From Sulfuricella denitrificans skB26 (lineage in GTDB: Bacteria; Pseudomonadota; Gammaproteobacteria; Burkholderiales; Sulfuricellaceae), in assembly GCF_000297055.2 (NCBI RefSeq), contig NC_022357.1:2572501-2636500 (forward strand): DNA of 64,000 bases, given 5' to 3'. How positions within the stretch are numbered: the stretch's first letter is position 1; each line of letters opens with the position of its first letter. Below, piece after piece: positions 53,509-63,071 of the stretch. The notes under the pieces were generated by a model. It was given only the letters and a program-made list of their open reading frames with translations, was not told the origin of the DNA and ran no database searches. The translations under genes were made by a program, and so were the position numbers.

Positions 53509-55629
53509 TCAGGATGCCAATTTCGAAATATCCGCCACCTGGTTCATCAGTTCACCCAGGCTTTTCAGCAGCGCCAATCGGTTGTTGCGCAGCTGCGGCT
53601 CTTCGGCCATCACCATCACCTGGTCGAAAAAGGTATCGACCTCGGTGCGCACGCCGGCCAGCGCCGTCAATGCTTCTGTATAACCGCCATTCTGCACCGA
53701 TGAGACCACACTCGGGGCCAGTTCGTTCATCGCCTCGAACAGCGCCTTTTCAGCCGGCTCCGACATCAGCGCCAGTTCCGCACCGCCCGCCGGCAATTCG
53801 CCGGCTTTTTTCAGGATGTTCTGGATGCGTTTGTTCGCCGCCGCCAGCGCTGCCGCCTCGGGTAGTTGCTTGAAAGCTTGCACCGCGTCCAGGCGCGGAA
53901 CCACTCGGTCGATACGGGTTGGCGCCTGGCTCACCACGGCATCGATCTCGTCCGGCGCAAATCCCTTGTCGCGCAGATAGCCCTTCAGCCGCTCCAGCAT
54001 GAAACCGTGAACATCCAGCGCCACGCTGTCGGCCAGCATTTCCGCCGGGAACAGCGCGCGGGTCTGCTGCAGCAATTGCAGCAGGTCGAGCGGCAGCCCC
54101 GACTCGGCGAGGATGCGCAGCACGCCCAGGGCGTGACGGCGCAGTCCGAAGGGATCCTTGTCGCCGGTAGGCACCAGGCCGATGCCGTAGATGCCGACCA
54201 GGGTATCCAGCTTGTCGGCCAGCGCCGCCGCCGCGCCGATGTTGTCCTGCGGCAGCGCATCGCCGGCGAAGCGCGGCCAGTAATGCTGCTCGATGGCGCG
54301 CGCCACTTCCTCGCGCTCGCCGTCATGCAGGGCATAGTATAGGCCCATGATGCCCTGCAGTTCGGGGAACTCGCCCACCATGTCGGTCAGCAGATCGGCC
54401 TTGGCGAGGTGTGCGGCGCGCTCGGCCAGCTCCGCGCTGGCGTTGAGCTGGCGCGCGATCTCGCCGGCCAGCTTGGTGACACGCTGAGTCCGCGCCAGCT
54501 GGGTGCCGAGCTTGTTATGGTAGACCACGTTACCCAGCTTCGGCACGCGCGAAGCCAGGGTGTTCTTGCGGTCCTGATCGAAGAAGAACTTGGCGTCCGC
54601 CAGACGCGGGCGCACTACCCGCTCGTTGCCACCGATCACCGCACTCGGGTCGGCAGGATGAATGTTGGAAACGATCAGAAACTGGTTGCTCAACTTGCCG
54701 GCCGTATCCAGCAACGGGAAATATTTCTGGTTCGCCTTCATGGTCAGAATCAGGCATTCCTGCGGCACGCCGAGAAATTCCTCGCCAAAGCAGCCGATCA
54801 GCACATTGGGACGCTCCACCAGGCCGGTGACCTCGTCCAGCAGGGCATCGTCCTCCACCGGCTTCACGCCGCCGACTTTCGCCGCTGCTTCATGGAGCTG
54901 GCGCACGATGTCGGCGCGGCGCTCTTCAAAACTGGCGATCACCGCACCCTCGTTTTCCATCTGCGCCGCATAGCTGTCGGCCTCCTTGAGGCTGACCGGG
55001 CTGACGGCAGCCTCGAAACGGTGGCCTTGGGTGGCGCGACCGGCGGTCAGGCCGAGCACTGAAACCGGCACCACCTCGGCACCGTGCAGGGCCACCAGGC
55101 CATGCACCGGCCGCACAAAATTGACTGTGCTCCAGCCGGGCTGTTCACAATTTTCATGCAACTGATAGGCCATTACCTTGGGGATCGGCAGCTTGGTCAG
55201 CGACTCGTCCAGTGCCTTTTGCAGCCCTTCCACCAGAGTCGCGCCCTTGGCCACACTATCAAAAAATAGCGCTTCGCCCTTGCCTTCGCCGACGCGCTTG
55301 AGATTCGGAACCATAGCCTCATCCTGTCCCAGCGCAGCGAGCCGCTTCAGCAATGCGGGCGTGGCCTTGCCATTGGCATCCAGCCCCACGTTCACCGGCA
55401 TCAGTTTGTGCGACACCGGTTTGTCCGCAGCCTGGGCGGCCACGCCAGCAACCTGCACCGCCAGACGACGCGGCGAGGCGTAAGGCGTTACGACAGCATC
55501 GGCTGCGGCCAGGCCTTGTGCCTTGAGGGAATCCGCAATGGCGGCGGCAAAGGCATCGCCCAGCTTCTTCAGCGCCTTGGGCGGAAGCTCTTCGACAAAA
55601 ATTTCTACCAGCAGGTTTTGAGTGCTCAT
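53509..55629 (-). CDS. glyS: Glycyl-tRNA synthetase beta subunit
   Basis: Tetrameric GlyRS subunit that binds tRNA. The 706-residue protein starts [20 protein letters not shown] and has the expected HD-like and C-terminal anticodon-binding regions ([12 protein letters not shown]). The ATG overlaps the glyQ stop by 4 bp; a longer frame 5' lies inside glyQ. Confidence 0.97.
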   Translation of the reverse strand: MSTQNLLVEIFVEELPPKALKKLGDAFAAAIADSLKAQGLAAADAVVTPYASPRRLAVQVAGVAAQAADKPVSHKLMPVNVGLDANGKATPALLKRLAALGQDEAMVPNLKRVGEGKGEALFFDSVAKGATLVEGLQKALDESLTKLPIPKVMAYQLHENCEQPGWSTVNFVRPVHGLVALHGAEVVPVSVLGLTAGRATQGHRFEAAVSPVSLKEADSYAAQMENEGAVIASFEERRADIVRQLHEAAAKVGGVKPVEDDALLDEVTGLVERPNVLIGCFGEEFLGVPQECLILTMKANQKYFPLLDTAGKLSNQFLIVSNIHPADPSAVIGGNERVVRPRLADAKFFFDQDRKNTLASRVPKLGNVVYHNKLGTQLARTQRVTKLAGEIARQLNASAELAERAAHLAKADLLTDMVGEFPELQGIMGLYYALHDGEREEVARAIEQHYWPRFAGDALPQDNIGAAAALADKLDTLVGIYGIGLVPTGDKDPFGLRRHALGVLRILAESGLPLDLLQLLQQTRALFPAEMLADSVALDVHGFMLERLKGYLRDKGFAPDEIDAVVSQAPTRIDRVVPRLDAVQAFKQLPEAAALAAANKRIQNILKKAGELPAGGAELALMSEPAEKALFEAMNELAPSVVSSVQNGGYTEALTALAGVRTEVDTFFDQVMVMAEEPQLRNNRLALLKSLGELMNQVADISKLAS

Positions 55630-56549
55630 GCCTTTACCGCCTTTTCTTCCAGCTTGGCCAGCACTTCGTCGGCCCACTCTTTGGGTGCCATCGGGAAGCC
55701 GAGGCGGGCGCGGCTATCCAGGTAGCTCTGGGCGACGCTGCGCGCCAGGTTGCGGATGCGGCCGATGTAGGCGGCGCGTTCGGTCACCGAAATGGCGCCA
55801 CGGGCATCCAGCAGATTGAAGGTGTGTGCGGTTTTCAGTACCTGCTCGTAGGCAGGCAGGGCAAGCTGACTTTCCATCAGGTGTTTGGCCTGTTTCTCGT
55901 GGGCATTGAAAGCGGTGAGCAGGAATTCCACGTCGCTGTGCTCGAAGTTGTAGGTGGACTGCTCCACCTCGTTCTGGTGGTATACATCACGATAACTGAG
56001 ACCCTTGGTCCAGGTCAGGTCGAAGACGTTTTCGACCCCCTGCAAATACATCGCCAGCCGCTCGAGGCCATAGGTGATCTCGCCGGTAATCGGCTTGCAG
56101 TCGATGCCGCCGACCTGCTGGAAATAGGTGAACTGGGTCACTTCCATGCCGTTCAGCCAGACTTCCCAGCCCAGGCCCCAGGCACCCAGAGTGGGGTTTT
56201 CCCAATCGTCCTCGACAAAGCGAATGTCGTTGCTCTTGAGGTCGAAGCCGAGTTTTTCCAGCGAACCGAGGTACAGTTCCAGAATATTTTCCGGCGCAGG
56301 TTTCAGCACCACCTGGAACTGGTAGTAATGCTGGAGGCGATTGGGGTTCTCGCCATAACGGCCATCCTTGGGGCGACGCGAGGGCTGGACATAAGCGGCA
56401 CGCCAGGGCTCGGGGCCGAGGGCGCGCAGAAAGGTGGCGGTATGGCTGGTACCCGCGCCCACTTCCATGTCGTAGGGCTGCAACAGGGCGCAACCGCGTT
56501 CGGCCCAGTAATTCTGAAGCGTAAGAATGATTTCCTGGAAAGTCAGCAT
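55626..56549 (-). CDS. glyQ: Glycyl-tRNA synthetase alpha subunit
   Basis: Catalytic class II subunit of the tetrameric GlyRS. The 307-residue protein starts [20 protein letters not shown], with motif 2 [23 protein letters not shown] (in part) and motif 3 [12 protein letters not shown]. The ATG at 56547-56549 is used on conservation. Upstream gene is the GIY-YIG protein, 35 bp away. Confidence 0.97.
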   Translation of the reverse strand: MLTFQEIILTLQNYWAERGCALLQPYDMEVGAGTSHTATFLRALGPEPWRAAYVQPSRRPKDGRYGENPNRLQHYYQFQVVLKPAPENILELYLGSLEKLGFDLKSNDIRFVEDDWENPTLGAWGLGWEVWLNGMEVTQFTYFQQVGGIDCKPITGEITYGLERLAMYLQGVENVFDLTWTKGLSYRDVYHQNEVEQSTYNFEHSDVEFLLTAFNAHEKQAKHLMESQLALPAYEQVLKTAHTFNLLDARGAISVTERAAYIGRIRNLARSVAQSYLDSRARLGFPMAPKEWADEVLAKLEEKAVKA

Positions 56550-56584
56550 TGTTTCGTCGGGTGATTTTTTGAAAGGGGTTGATT

Positions 56585-56863
56585 TTACTTCTTTTCCGAC
56601 TCCGGCAAAACCCCGTTGCACTGGAACAGCAAAGCCAATTTCGCGCTACGCGGCAACCGCTTTATCTGCGCCTCGCGCCGGCTCGCGGCAGCGCGGTCGA
56701 GTTGATCCTCTGAGAACACCAGCTTCACCGGGAGCCGGCTGCGCGTGCATTTTGATGCCGTGCCGCTATTGTGTGCCGCCAGGCGCTTTTCCAGGTCGTT
56801 GGTAATGCCGGTGTAAAGCGTGCCGTCGGCACATTCCAGCATATAGCAATGCCATCCGCTCAT
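56585..56863 (-). CDS. GIY-YIG nuclease family protein
   Basis: Small UvrC-type nuclease-domain protein of 92 residues (YhbQ-like). It has [30 protein letters not shown] with the paired tyrosines and catalytic R, then [19 protein letters not shown] with glutamate. Its ATG overlaps the lnt stop. Role unknown; relatives may act in DNA repair. Confidence 0.9.
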   Translation of the reverse strand: MSGWHCYMLECADGTLYTGITNDLEKRLAAHNSGTASKCTRSRLPVKLVFSEDQLDRAAASRREAQIKRLPRSAKLALLFQCNGVLPESEKK

Positions 56864-58422
56864 CGTCTCCGGCGCCCCGGCTTTTGTTGTTCTCTGGCTG
56901 ACATCACCTTGCTCACGATCCAGTTCACCCCCAGCAACAGCCCCAACAATCCGAGCACCGGAAAATTTCCGAAGCGGACATATGGCGTTGCCCCGGCGAA
57001 ACCCTGAGCCTCACCATCCAGCCGGGTAGTGGTAAATTCCGGCGCGCGCTTCAGCACTTCGCCGCGCTGGTTAATGATGGCGGTGATGCCGGTATTGGTG
57101 GCGCGCAACATGTAGCGACCGGCCTCCAGCGCGCGCATCTGCGAAATCTGCAGGTGCTGCCAGGGCGCAACAGTATCGCCGAACCAGGCGTCATTGCTCA
57201 CATTGACCAGCAGCGATGCGGCCGGCAGCTGGTTGATCAGCTCCTCGCCGAACACGTCCTCGTAACAGATCGCCATTGCCACCTTCTGGCCAGCCACCTG
57301 CAACGGCGGCTGGATAGTCTCGCCGCGCGAGAAGTCCGACAGCGGGATATGAAGCACATTAACAATCCAGCCGAACAGCGGTTTGAACGGGATGAATTCA
57401 CCGAACGGCACCAGATGGACTTTGCGGTAAATCTGCACCGGCGAACTGCCGAGACTCAATACACTGTTGAAATATTCCCCGCTCTCGGTGCGCTCAGGCA
57501 CGCCCACCAGCACGTCACCACCCAGCTCTTTCGCACGGCTGGACAGCATTTCCAGGTAGCTCAACGAAAGGTCGTGCAGCAACATCGGCAGCGCTGTTTC
57601 CGGCAGCACGATCAGGCGCCCCGAGCTTGCCAGCGTCATCGCCATGTAGGTGTCGAGCGTGGCCTTGGCCTTGTCTTCGCGCCACTTCATCTCCTGCGGA
57701 ATATTGCCCTGCAGCAGGCTGACCGTAACCGGCGCGCCCAGCGGTTTGACCCATTCGACCTGCTTCAGCGCAAACCCCGCCACAGCCAGCACCAAAATGA
57801 TGATTGCCGGAAAAACCATACCCGCCTTGCCGTGGCGTTGCATCCGGACATCCGCCACCAGTGCCAGCGCACCAGCAAAAATGACGGAGGCAAGCGACAC
57901 CCCATATACCCCGGCCAGCGGCGCAAAGCCTGCCAACGGGCTGGCAACGGCCTGCGAGTAACCTATCGCCAGCCAGGGAAAGCCGGTAAAAAGCCAGCCC
58001 CTGGCCCACTCCATCAACACCCACAGCGCCGGAATCAGCAACAGGGCGCGGCGCCGGGTCAGGCCGCCGGGACCGGCCTGCAGCAAGCCCGCCGCGGCCG
58101 GGAACAGGGATAGCACCAGACAGAACAAAAAGGTCGCCACTACCGCCAGCAACATCGGCATACCGCCGAACTCGTGGATGCTGACGTACACCCAGCTCAC
58201 CCCGGCGCCGAAGAAGCCCAGCCCGAAAGCGAAACCGGTGTAGGCCGCGGCCTTGCGCGATGAAGCCCGCGACCAGAGCAGGAACAGCGCCGTCAGTGTG
58301 AGAAGTGGCAGAAAGAACAATGCCTCCGGCGCGAAGCCGAAAACGGTGATCGCCCCGATTATCAGGGCAACAGACATCTGGACAAGCAGGGAACGGGAAA
58401 AGGCAGAGGCGGGTTTCGTCAT
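56860..58422 (-). CDS. lnt: Apolipoprotein N-acyltransferase
   Basis: Final step of lipoprotein maturation, adding the third acyl chain. The 520-residue protein has eight membrane helices (N-terminal part and a last one near the C terminus) and a nitrilase-like periplasmic domain with the triad in [11 protein letters not shown] (E), [12 protein letters not shown] (K) and [12 protein letters not shown] (C). Usual neighbour corC is not upstream; instead the integrase relic ends 3 bp before its ATG. Confidence 0.95.
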   Translation of the reverse strand: MTKPASAFSRSLLVQMSVALIIGAITVFGFAPEALFFLPLLTLTALFLLWSRASSRKAAAYTGFAFGLGFFGAGVSWVYVSIHEFGGMPMLLAVVATFLFCLVLSLFPAAAGLLQAGPGGLTRRRALLLIPALWVLMEWARGWLFTGFPWLAIGYSQAVASPLAGFAPLAGVYGVSLASVIFAGALALVADVRMQRHGKAGMVFPAIIILVLAVAGFALKQVEWVKPLGAPVTVSLLQGNIPQEMKWREDKAKATLDTYMAMTLASSGRLIVLPETALPMLLHDLSLSYLEMLSSRAKELGGDVLVGVPERTESGEYFNSVLSLGSSPVQIYRKVHLVPFGEFIPFKPLFGWIVNVLHIPLSDFSRGETIQPPLQVAGQKVAMAICYEDVFGEELINQLPAASLLVNVSNDAWFGDTVAPWQHLQISQMRALEAGRYMLRATNTGITAIINQRGEVLKRAPEFTTTRLDGEAQGFAGATPYVRFGNFPVLGLLGLLLGVNWIVSKVMSAREQQKPGRRRR

Positions 58423-58425
58423 CCT

Positions 58426-58626
58426 TTATGCCATATCCAGCGGGCTCTTCACGCCCTTGCCGCCACGATTCAAGACATGGGTATAGATCATGGTCGTGCT
58501 GACATCCGAATGTCCGAGCAGCTCCTGCACGGTGCGGATACTGTAATGCTTGAGGCGAATTTTCCCCCTTACTTGATCAAGCAACTTGGGCGCAGATGGG
58601 GGTAATGACTCTGAGGTTGTCAGCAT
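58426..58626 (-). pseudogene. intI: Integron integrase with internal in-frame deletion
   Basis: A 66-codon frame that joins the IntI N terminus ([24 protein letters not shown]) directly to the IntI C terminus ([20 protein letters not shown]). About 270 residues of an intact IntI are missing, including the catalytic R and HxxR, while the nucleophilic tyrosine in MIYTHV remains. The join lies at the repeated word (S/D)IRT, so recombination or slippage between short similar sequences is a likely cause. It cannot be an active recombinase. Orientation opposite to the cassettes, as in normal integrons. Confidence 0.92.
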
Positions 58627-58747
58627 TTATTTTAGGATGTGCTAAATTTATGTAACATAATGAAATTACTATAATAATACAATTACATAAAAAAATGGAC
58701 AAACTTTTGACGCAATATCATGCATCAAATAGGACGTCTACTTAACG
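58627..58747 (+). other. attI-like region of the integron
   Basis: AT-rich, without a hairpin, between the integrase relic and the first cassette. It ends at the core GTTAGGC (58747-58753), where the first cassette joins after the G. It should also contain the intI and cassette promoters, which were not resolved. Confidence 0.75.
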
Positions 58748-58816
58748 TTAGGCATCTGTATCCGTGGAGGTTGAGCTATCACTTGAGTAAGGTGTTCGCA
58801 TATATAGGGAATTACT

Positions 58817-59173
58817 ATGAAAATCCTGATTATCTTCAATCGAGAGCCTTATGACAGCACTGATGTCACTTGGAATGGATTGCGTCTGGCCGGAAAGTTG
58901 TTGGAGGCAGGGCAAGACGTCAGAATATTCCTCATGAATGACGCCGTTGATATGGCCCGTGATGTATGCAAGCCGCCCGAAGGTTATGATCAAGACCTGT
59001 CCAAAATGCTCAAGGAACTCATTGCTCAGGGAGTCCCAGTGAAGGTTTGTGGAACGTGCATGGCACGTTGCGGTATTTTCAAGAACCATCCATATTTCGA
59101 TGGAGCCGAAAAGTCCACAATGCCCGCGTTGGCTGAGTGGGTCGTTGAAAGCGACAAGGTCATTACTTTCTGA
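58817..59173 (+). CDS. DsrE family protein (cassette 1)
   Basis: The 118-residue DsrE/DsrF-like protein starts MKILIIFNREPYDSTDV and has the conserved cysteine motif CGTCMARCG, typical of sulfur-relay or small thiol proteins. AGGGA lies upstream of the ATG. It is the first cassette gene, about 64 bp after the recombination point; the stop abuts attC1. Function in an integron is unknown. Confidence 0.88.
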   Translation: MKILIIFNREPYDSTDVTWNGLRLAGKLLEAGQDVRIFLMNDAVDMARDVCKPPEGYDQDLSKMLKELIAQGVPVKVCGTCMARCGIFKNHPYFDGAEKSTMPALAEWVVESDKVITF

Positions 59174-59174
59174 T

Positions 59175-59217
59175 GGGTAACCAATCATTCCACCGGACCT
59201 TAATTCAAACGTTGGGC
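59175..59217 (+). other. attC1, truncated
   Basis: Ends in core GTTGGGC (59211-59217). The left part ATCATTCCACCGGACCT is shared with attC3, but the apical hairpin and most of the right arm are missing, leaving 43 bp. It probably does not fold as a recombination site. Confidence 0.8.
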
Positions 59218-59225
59218 CTAGCTAT

Positions 59226-59579
59226 ATGACCATTCTCAGCAAGCTATCTCTAAACGCGAAAAGCGGCATTCTGGTCGCAGTAACCGCTTTGGTTGTCGCT
59301 TATGTCCGCACCTTCCTCCAGTACGATAGCTATGGCTGGGAGTCCATTGGCGCATTTCTTCTTTCGTGGTTTGTTCACTATTTGGGTGTGTGGTTATTCA
59401 TAGCCATCAGTGGGGCTTTCGTTTCAAGATTCGCCCCCGTCTTTCTTGGCAAAGACTTACCTCGCGAAGAACTGTCACCGAATGAACTGCTTGTTTATAT
59501 CTCACTGGTGGTTTTGGTCGCTGCAATAGTCATGTTTGTTTTGGCACACTGGCCAGCATCGGGCATCTACAGTGAATAA
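59226..59579 (+). CDS. Small membrane protein (cassette 2)
   Basis: Unrecognised. The 117-residue protein has three predicted membrane helices at about 13-30, 40-66 (IGAFLLSWFVHYLGVWLFIA region) and 87-108 (LLVYISLVVLVAAIVMFVL), with the amphipathic loop RFAPVFLGKDLPREELSPNE between the last two. The ATG is 14 bp after the attC1 core. Typical of integron cassettes without known relatives. Confidence 0.8.
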   Translation: MTILSKLSLNAKSGILVAVTALVVAYVRTFLQYDSYGWESIGAFLLSWFVHYLGVWLFIAISGAFVSRFAPVFLGKDLPREELSPNELLVYISLVVLVAAIVMFVLAHWPASGIYSE

Positions 59580-59585
59580 AGCTAT

Positions 59586-59648
59586 GCCCAACCCAACGCT
59601 CCAGCGGACGCGCCGCAAGCGGTGCCCAGCTGAGCTTGGGCGTCAATC
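59586..59648 (+). other. attC2, degenerate 3' core
   Basis: Starts with GCCCAAC (59586-59592), has the left arm CCAACGCTCCAGCGGACG and right arm part GAGCTTGGGCG, and ends in GTCAATC instead of GTTRRRY. About 63 bp. The exact 3' limit is uncertain. Confidence 0.65.
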
Positions 59649-59718
59649 ACTTAAACGGATGCGGTGATTGACAGCACACTTGCCACAAAGCATCCATTCA
59701 CCCAAAGGAGAATCGATC

Positions 59719-60105
59719 ATGCGGATAGCGAAGGAAGATGTGGATATCAAGATGGAAATCCCCGGTGCGGTGATCCGTCAGCGAACGGATTTCGGCGATG
59801 CAACTGGACTGGGAAAAATCAGCGGCGAATGTTTCACTCTCTCGGCGGGTGTTGACACGACCCCGTTGTTCCAAGGGCTGGAAGGAAATTTGTGTCAGTG
59901 CCCTCACTGGGGCTTCGTCCTGCGCGGCCAACTCACCACAACCGACGCGGAGGGCACACAAGAGACTGTCAAAGCGAATGATCTCTTCTACTGGCCACCT
60001 GGGCACAACGTAAAGGTCGATGCGGACGCGGAAATTATCATGTTCAGCCCTCAGCACCAGCACAGCCATGTCATTGATCACATGATAAAGAAGGTCAAAG
60101 GGTAG
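59719..60105 (+). CDS. Cupin domain protein (cassette 3)
   Basis: The 128-residue single-domain cupin has HWGFVLRGQLTTTDAEG and DLFYWPPGHNVKVDADAE as motifs 1 and 2; several histidines at the C terminus (SPQHQHSHVIDHM). AAAGGAG lies 8 nt before the ATG at 59719, the best ribosome site of the array. An in-frame ATG 17 codons earlier is less likely. Substrate unknown. Confidence 0.87.
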   Translation: MRIAKEDVDIKMEIPGAVIRQRTDFGDATGLGKISGECFTLSAGVDTTPLFQGLEGNLCQCPHWGFVLRGQLTTTDAEGTQETVKANDLFYWPPGHNVKVDADAEIIMFSPQHQHSHVIDHMIKKVKG

Positions 60106-60132
60106 TGTCCATGTGACGTGCATTTTCCCTAG

Positions 60133-60199
60133 GCCCAACCCATCATTCCACCGGACCTGCGCGAAATGCCGCGCAGGTCCGGTGAATTCAACGTTAGAA
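60133..60199 (+). other. attC3
   Basis: GCCCAAC (60133-60139) to GTTAGAA (60193-60199), 67 bp. A perfect 15-bp stem CACCGGACCTGCGCG with its complement closes a short AAATGC loop. Best-formed attC of the array. Confidence 0.9.
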
Positions 60200-60212
60200 T
60201 TCAGGAACCGAC

Positions 60213-60839
60213 ATGTACATTCCAGAGCATTTCAAAGAAACAAATTCGGAGCGCATCTCGGCGCTAATCGAGGGAAATTCCTTTGGAATGCTGGTCACGG
60301 CTCCAGATGGTGCGCCTTTCGTTAGTCACTTGCCCTTCATCTTTGACCGCGCCTCAGGTTCCAAAGGCAAGCTGCTCTGCCACATGGCACGGGCAAATTT
60401 GCAATGGCGTCACTTTTCATCGTGCGGTGAGGTGCTGACTGTATTCCAAGGGCCACATGCTTATGTTTCCCCTTCGTGGTATTCGTCGCCTGGCGTTCCA
60501 ACATGGAATTACGCAGTAGTTCACCTGCGCGGGAAACCCCGACTCATCGAAAGCGAGTCCGAACTTGAAGCCTTGGTTGAACAACTGACCCATGTTTATG
60601 AATCTCACATGCCAAGCCCATGGAAACCAGACCTTGCAGGTGAACGGCGTACAAAACTTCTCAATATGATTGTGGGCTTTGAAATTGAAATCACAGACAT
60701 TCAGGCAAAGTTCAAACTCAGTCAAAACCTCCTACCTGAAGGCCAACAGAGCGTGATTGAGAAGCTGGGACAATCAAGCAATCAAACTGAGGTCGCAGTG
60801 GCAAAGCTCATGGCGGGGGAAAGCAATGCAGAGTTCTAA
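60213..60839 (+). CDS. PaiB-like FMN-binding protein (cassette 4)
   Basis: Flavin-binding split-barrel protein of 208 residues. PaiB of Bacillus is a negative regulator of sporulation and protease genes; relatives are found in many bacteria. Motifs: MYIPEHFKETN, SHLPFIFD, MARANLQWRHF, GPHAYVSPSWY and PTWNYAVVHLRG. The stop TAA lies inside attC4. Regulatory role here is not implied. Confidence 0.9.
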   Translation: MYIPEHFKETNSERISALIEGNSFGMLVTAPDGAPFVSHLPFIFDRASGSKGKLLCHMARANLQWRHFSSCGEVLTVFQGPHAYVSPSWYSSPGVPTWNYAVVHLRGKPRLIESESELEALVEQLTHVYESHMPSPWKPDLAGERRTKLLNMIVGFEIEITDIQAKFKLSQNLLPEGQQSVIEKLGQSSNQTEVAVAKLMAGESNAEF

Positions 60840-60914
60840 CATTGCGGTCAAGCGGGTCTGGCTTACAGCAGGATTCGCCCGCTTCCAGCCGTCCCTTTAT
60901 CTTGAACGTTGAGC
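60834..60914 (+). other. attC4
   Basis: From TTCTAAC (60834-60840) to GTTGAGC (60908-60914), 81 bp. Inner arms TCAAGCGGG and CCCGCTT pair. The PaiB stop is inside the first core. Confidence 0.82.
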
Positions 60915-60944
60915 GCCTCCCGGGGAACCACCTGAAGGAATGAA

Positions 60945-61835
60945 ATGTCATTTGCACGCATAGTTGCCCTGACGTCGCTGGCCATGATTGCATTTGCGGG
61001 CAATTCGCTGCTGTGCCGTGTTGCGATGAAAGACACCAGCATAGACGCAGCGAGTTTTACGACAATCCGACTGATCTCGGGAGCGGTAATGCTATGGCTG
61101 ATCGTGCGATTGAGTCGCGGCACACAGATCGGCAGGGGCAACTGGCTATCGGCATTCGCGTTATTTGCTTATGCCGCGGCCTATTCTTTTTCGTATGGGA
61201 GCTTGTCTGCGGCAACGGGTGCGCTGCTGCTCTTTGGCGCTGTCCAGGCAACGATGATCAGCCATGGCATTTGGGCGGGAGAACGTCTGGTGAGACTGCA
61301 GCTCGTCGGTCTTGTGCTCGCGCTGGGAGGGCTGGTTGGTCTGTTGCTGCCCGGCCTTTCTGCGCCACCCCTGTCCGCTTCCCTGTTGATGTTGGGCGCC
61401 GGTGTCGCATGGGGCGTCTATTCATTGCGCGGGAGAGGCGCGGGCAATCCCACCAGGGTAACGGCGGGGAATTTTCTGCGCGCTGTTCCTATCGCGGCAG
61501 CATTGAGCATATTGATGCATGACGGCGCTTCTCTGGATAGCGCGGGATTCTGGTACGCGGTTTCATCGGGTGCGCTGACTTCCGGAATAGGGTACGCCAT
61601 CTGGTACACCGTATTGCCCGCGTTGAAAGCAACCAATGCTGCGACAGTGCAACTCAGTGTTCCAGTCATTGCCGCCTTAGGGGGCATCGTTTTTCTCGGC
61701 GAGTCCTTAACCCTGCGTTTGGTATTGGCGTCCGTAGCCATACTCGGTGGAATTGCGCTGGTGATTCTGGAGAAACAAAATGCAACCGGCGCCCAACAAG
61801 TTGCTCCGGCCGATACCGCTTCGCGGCGCGACTGA
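60945..61835 (+). CDS. EamA/DMT family transporter (cassette 5)
   Basis: Ten-helix drug/metabolite exporter of 296 residues. Two EamA halves: IAFAGNSLLCRVAMKD to GLLLPGLSAPP and SASLLMLGAGVAWGVYSL to GGIALVILEKQ. The last 15 residues (AQQVAPADTASRRD region) are encoded by attC5. Unusually large for a cassette gene. Substrate unknown. Confidence 0.9.
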   Translation: MSFARIVALTSLAMIAFAGNSLLCRVAMKDTSIDAASFTTIRLISGAVMLWLIVRLSRGTQIGRGNWLSAFALFAYAAAYSFSYGSLSAATGALLLFGAVQATMISHGIWAGERLVRLQLVGLVLALGGLVGLLLPGLSAPPLSASLLMLGAGVAWGVYSLRGRGAGNPTRVTAGNFLRAVPIAAALSILMHDGASLDSAGFWYAVSSGALTSGIGYAIWYTVLPALKATNAATVQLSVPVIAALGGIVFLGESLTLRLVLASVAILGGIALVILEKQNATGAQQVAPADTASRRD

Positions 61836-61850
61836 GCTTGATCGTTGAGC
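61791..61850 (+). other. attC5, last of array
   Basis: GCCCAAC (61791-61797) to GTTGAGC (61844-61850), 60 bp. It overlaps the 3' end of the EamA gene. After it no further core was found, so the array ends here. Confidence 0.85.
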
Positions 61851-62013
61851 ATTTCTGGAACCGTCATCCGCCTGACTTGGCCACCCGGCACCCAGACAGC
61901 TGCGCGGGGCTGCACCAGATTGTCCCCAATATTTGCAGTATAAAAACTACTTGTTAACAAAGCGCTGCACCTTGTTTACCATAGCCATCTGATTCATTTT
62001 CAAGCGAGACACC

Positions 62014-62619
62014 ATGACCACCGTATCCGACCGTGCCAAAGACGCTATTGCCCGAATCGACGCCGCCAACTCGGAAGACCCCAACAAGGAAATATTCGAA
62101 GGTAAGGAATACCCCAAGGAACTGCTGTATTCAGAGCGCATGACCACCTGGCTGAACAAGTTCGAACCCAACGCATCCGAGGCATTGCAGCTTGCCGCGC
62201 GCGCCCAGCACATTTGCCGCTGGAAGATTCCGCGCAGTGATTACCCGATGAACCGCAAGGGCTATAACGACTGGCGCACCACCCTGGCGAAATTCCACGG
62301 CGACACTACGGCCGCGATCATGAGGCAGGCTGGCTACGACGACGCGATGTGCGAGACGGTCAAGTCGCTGTTGCTGAAGGACCGCATCAAGCTGGGCGAC
62401 CCCGATGGCCAGATCCTGGAAGATGTAATCTGCCTGGTGTTTCTGGAATTTTATTTCGTCCCCTTCGCGCCGCATTACACCGAGCCGAAGCTGATCAGCA
62501 TCGTGCAGAAGACCTGGAAGAAGATGTCGGAACGCGGCCACGAGACCGCGCTTACTCTCGCCCCGCTCTGGCCGGCAGACTTGCTGGCGTCGGTGCAAAA
62601 GGCGCTGGCAAGCGCATAA
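62014..62619 (+). CDS. DUF4202 family protein
   Basis: The 201-residue cytoplasmic protein has AIARIDAANSEDPNKE, YSERMTTWL, RAQHICRWKIPRSDYP and LEDVICLVFLEFYF, the DUF4202 pattern. An HD-like arrangement (H in AQHICRW, ED in LEDVICLVF) suggests a phosphohydrolase-like fold, which is inference. It has its own promoter region after the integron (61851-62013). Confidence 0.88.
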   Translation: MTTVSDRAKDAIARIDAANSEDPNKEIFEGKEYPKELLYSERMTTWLNKFEPNASEALQLAARAQHICRWKIPRSDYPMNRKGYNDWRTTLAKFHGDTTAAIMRQAGYDDAMCETVKSLLLKDRIKLGDPDGQILEDVICLVFLEFYFVPFAPHYTEPKLISIVQKTWKKMSERGHETALTLAPLWPADLLASVQKALASA

Positions 62620-62747
62620 GTGGTCTTTACGTCGAATGGTGCGCGACTCGCGCCGTTCGGCTACCGCCACTTTTTCATCAAGGCAAGAATCCGCTCCAGT
62701 CACTCAGGCGCGCGCGGAGCAGAAGGCTTCGCATATTCCCGCCTTTG

Positions 62748-63071
62748 TCAGAAATGTTCAAATTCCCAGGCGAGCAGAAAACCACCAATGACCATCAATG
62801 ATAGTCCAGCAAGAAATAGGATATCGGCATATTTCTCAAATTTTACGGCTCGCCTGACGGAGCGAATGGAAAGATAAGAAAGAAAGCAGCTAATCAGAAA
62901 GATCAGGCCGGTAAAAGCCATGAGGTTATCGATAATGGTGCTGGCATGATGACGGGTTTCAATCAGACGCACGATGCCGATGACAGTAATGCATACCCCT
63001 GCCATGGTGGCGGAGGTCGGCAGGATGTGATTGGAAATACTGCCGTTCGTGGCACCAGGCTTGCTGTTCAT
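62748..63071 (-). CDS. Small membrane protein, three helices
   Basis: The 107-residue protein has hydrophobic segments at about 19-37 (ILPTSATMAGVCITVIGIV), 49-70 (LMAFTGLIFLISCFLSYL) and 82-102 (ILFLAGLSLMVIGGFLLAW). Family not recognised. It overlaps the DUF599 stop by 4 bp and is likely coupled with it. Confidence 0.8.
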   Translation of the reverse strand: MNSKPGATNGSISNHILPTSATMAGVCITVIGIVRLIETRHHASTIIDNLMAFTGLIFLISCFLSYLSIRSVRRAVKFEKYADILFLAGLSLMVIGGFLLAWEFEHF

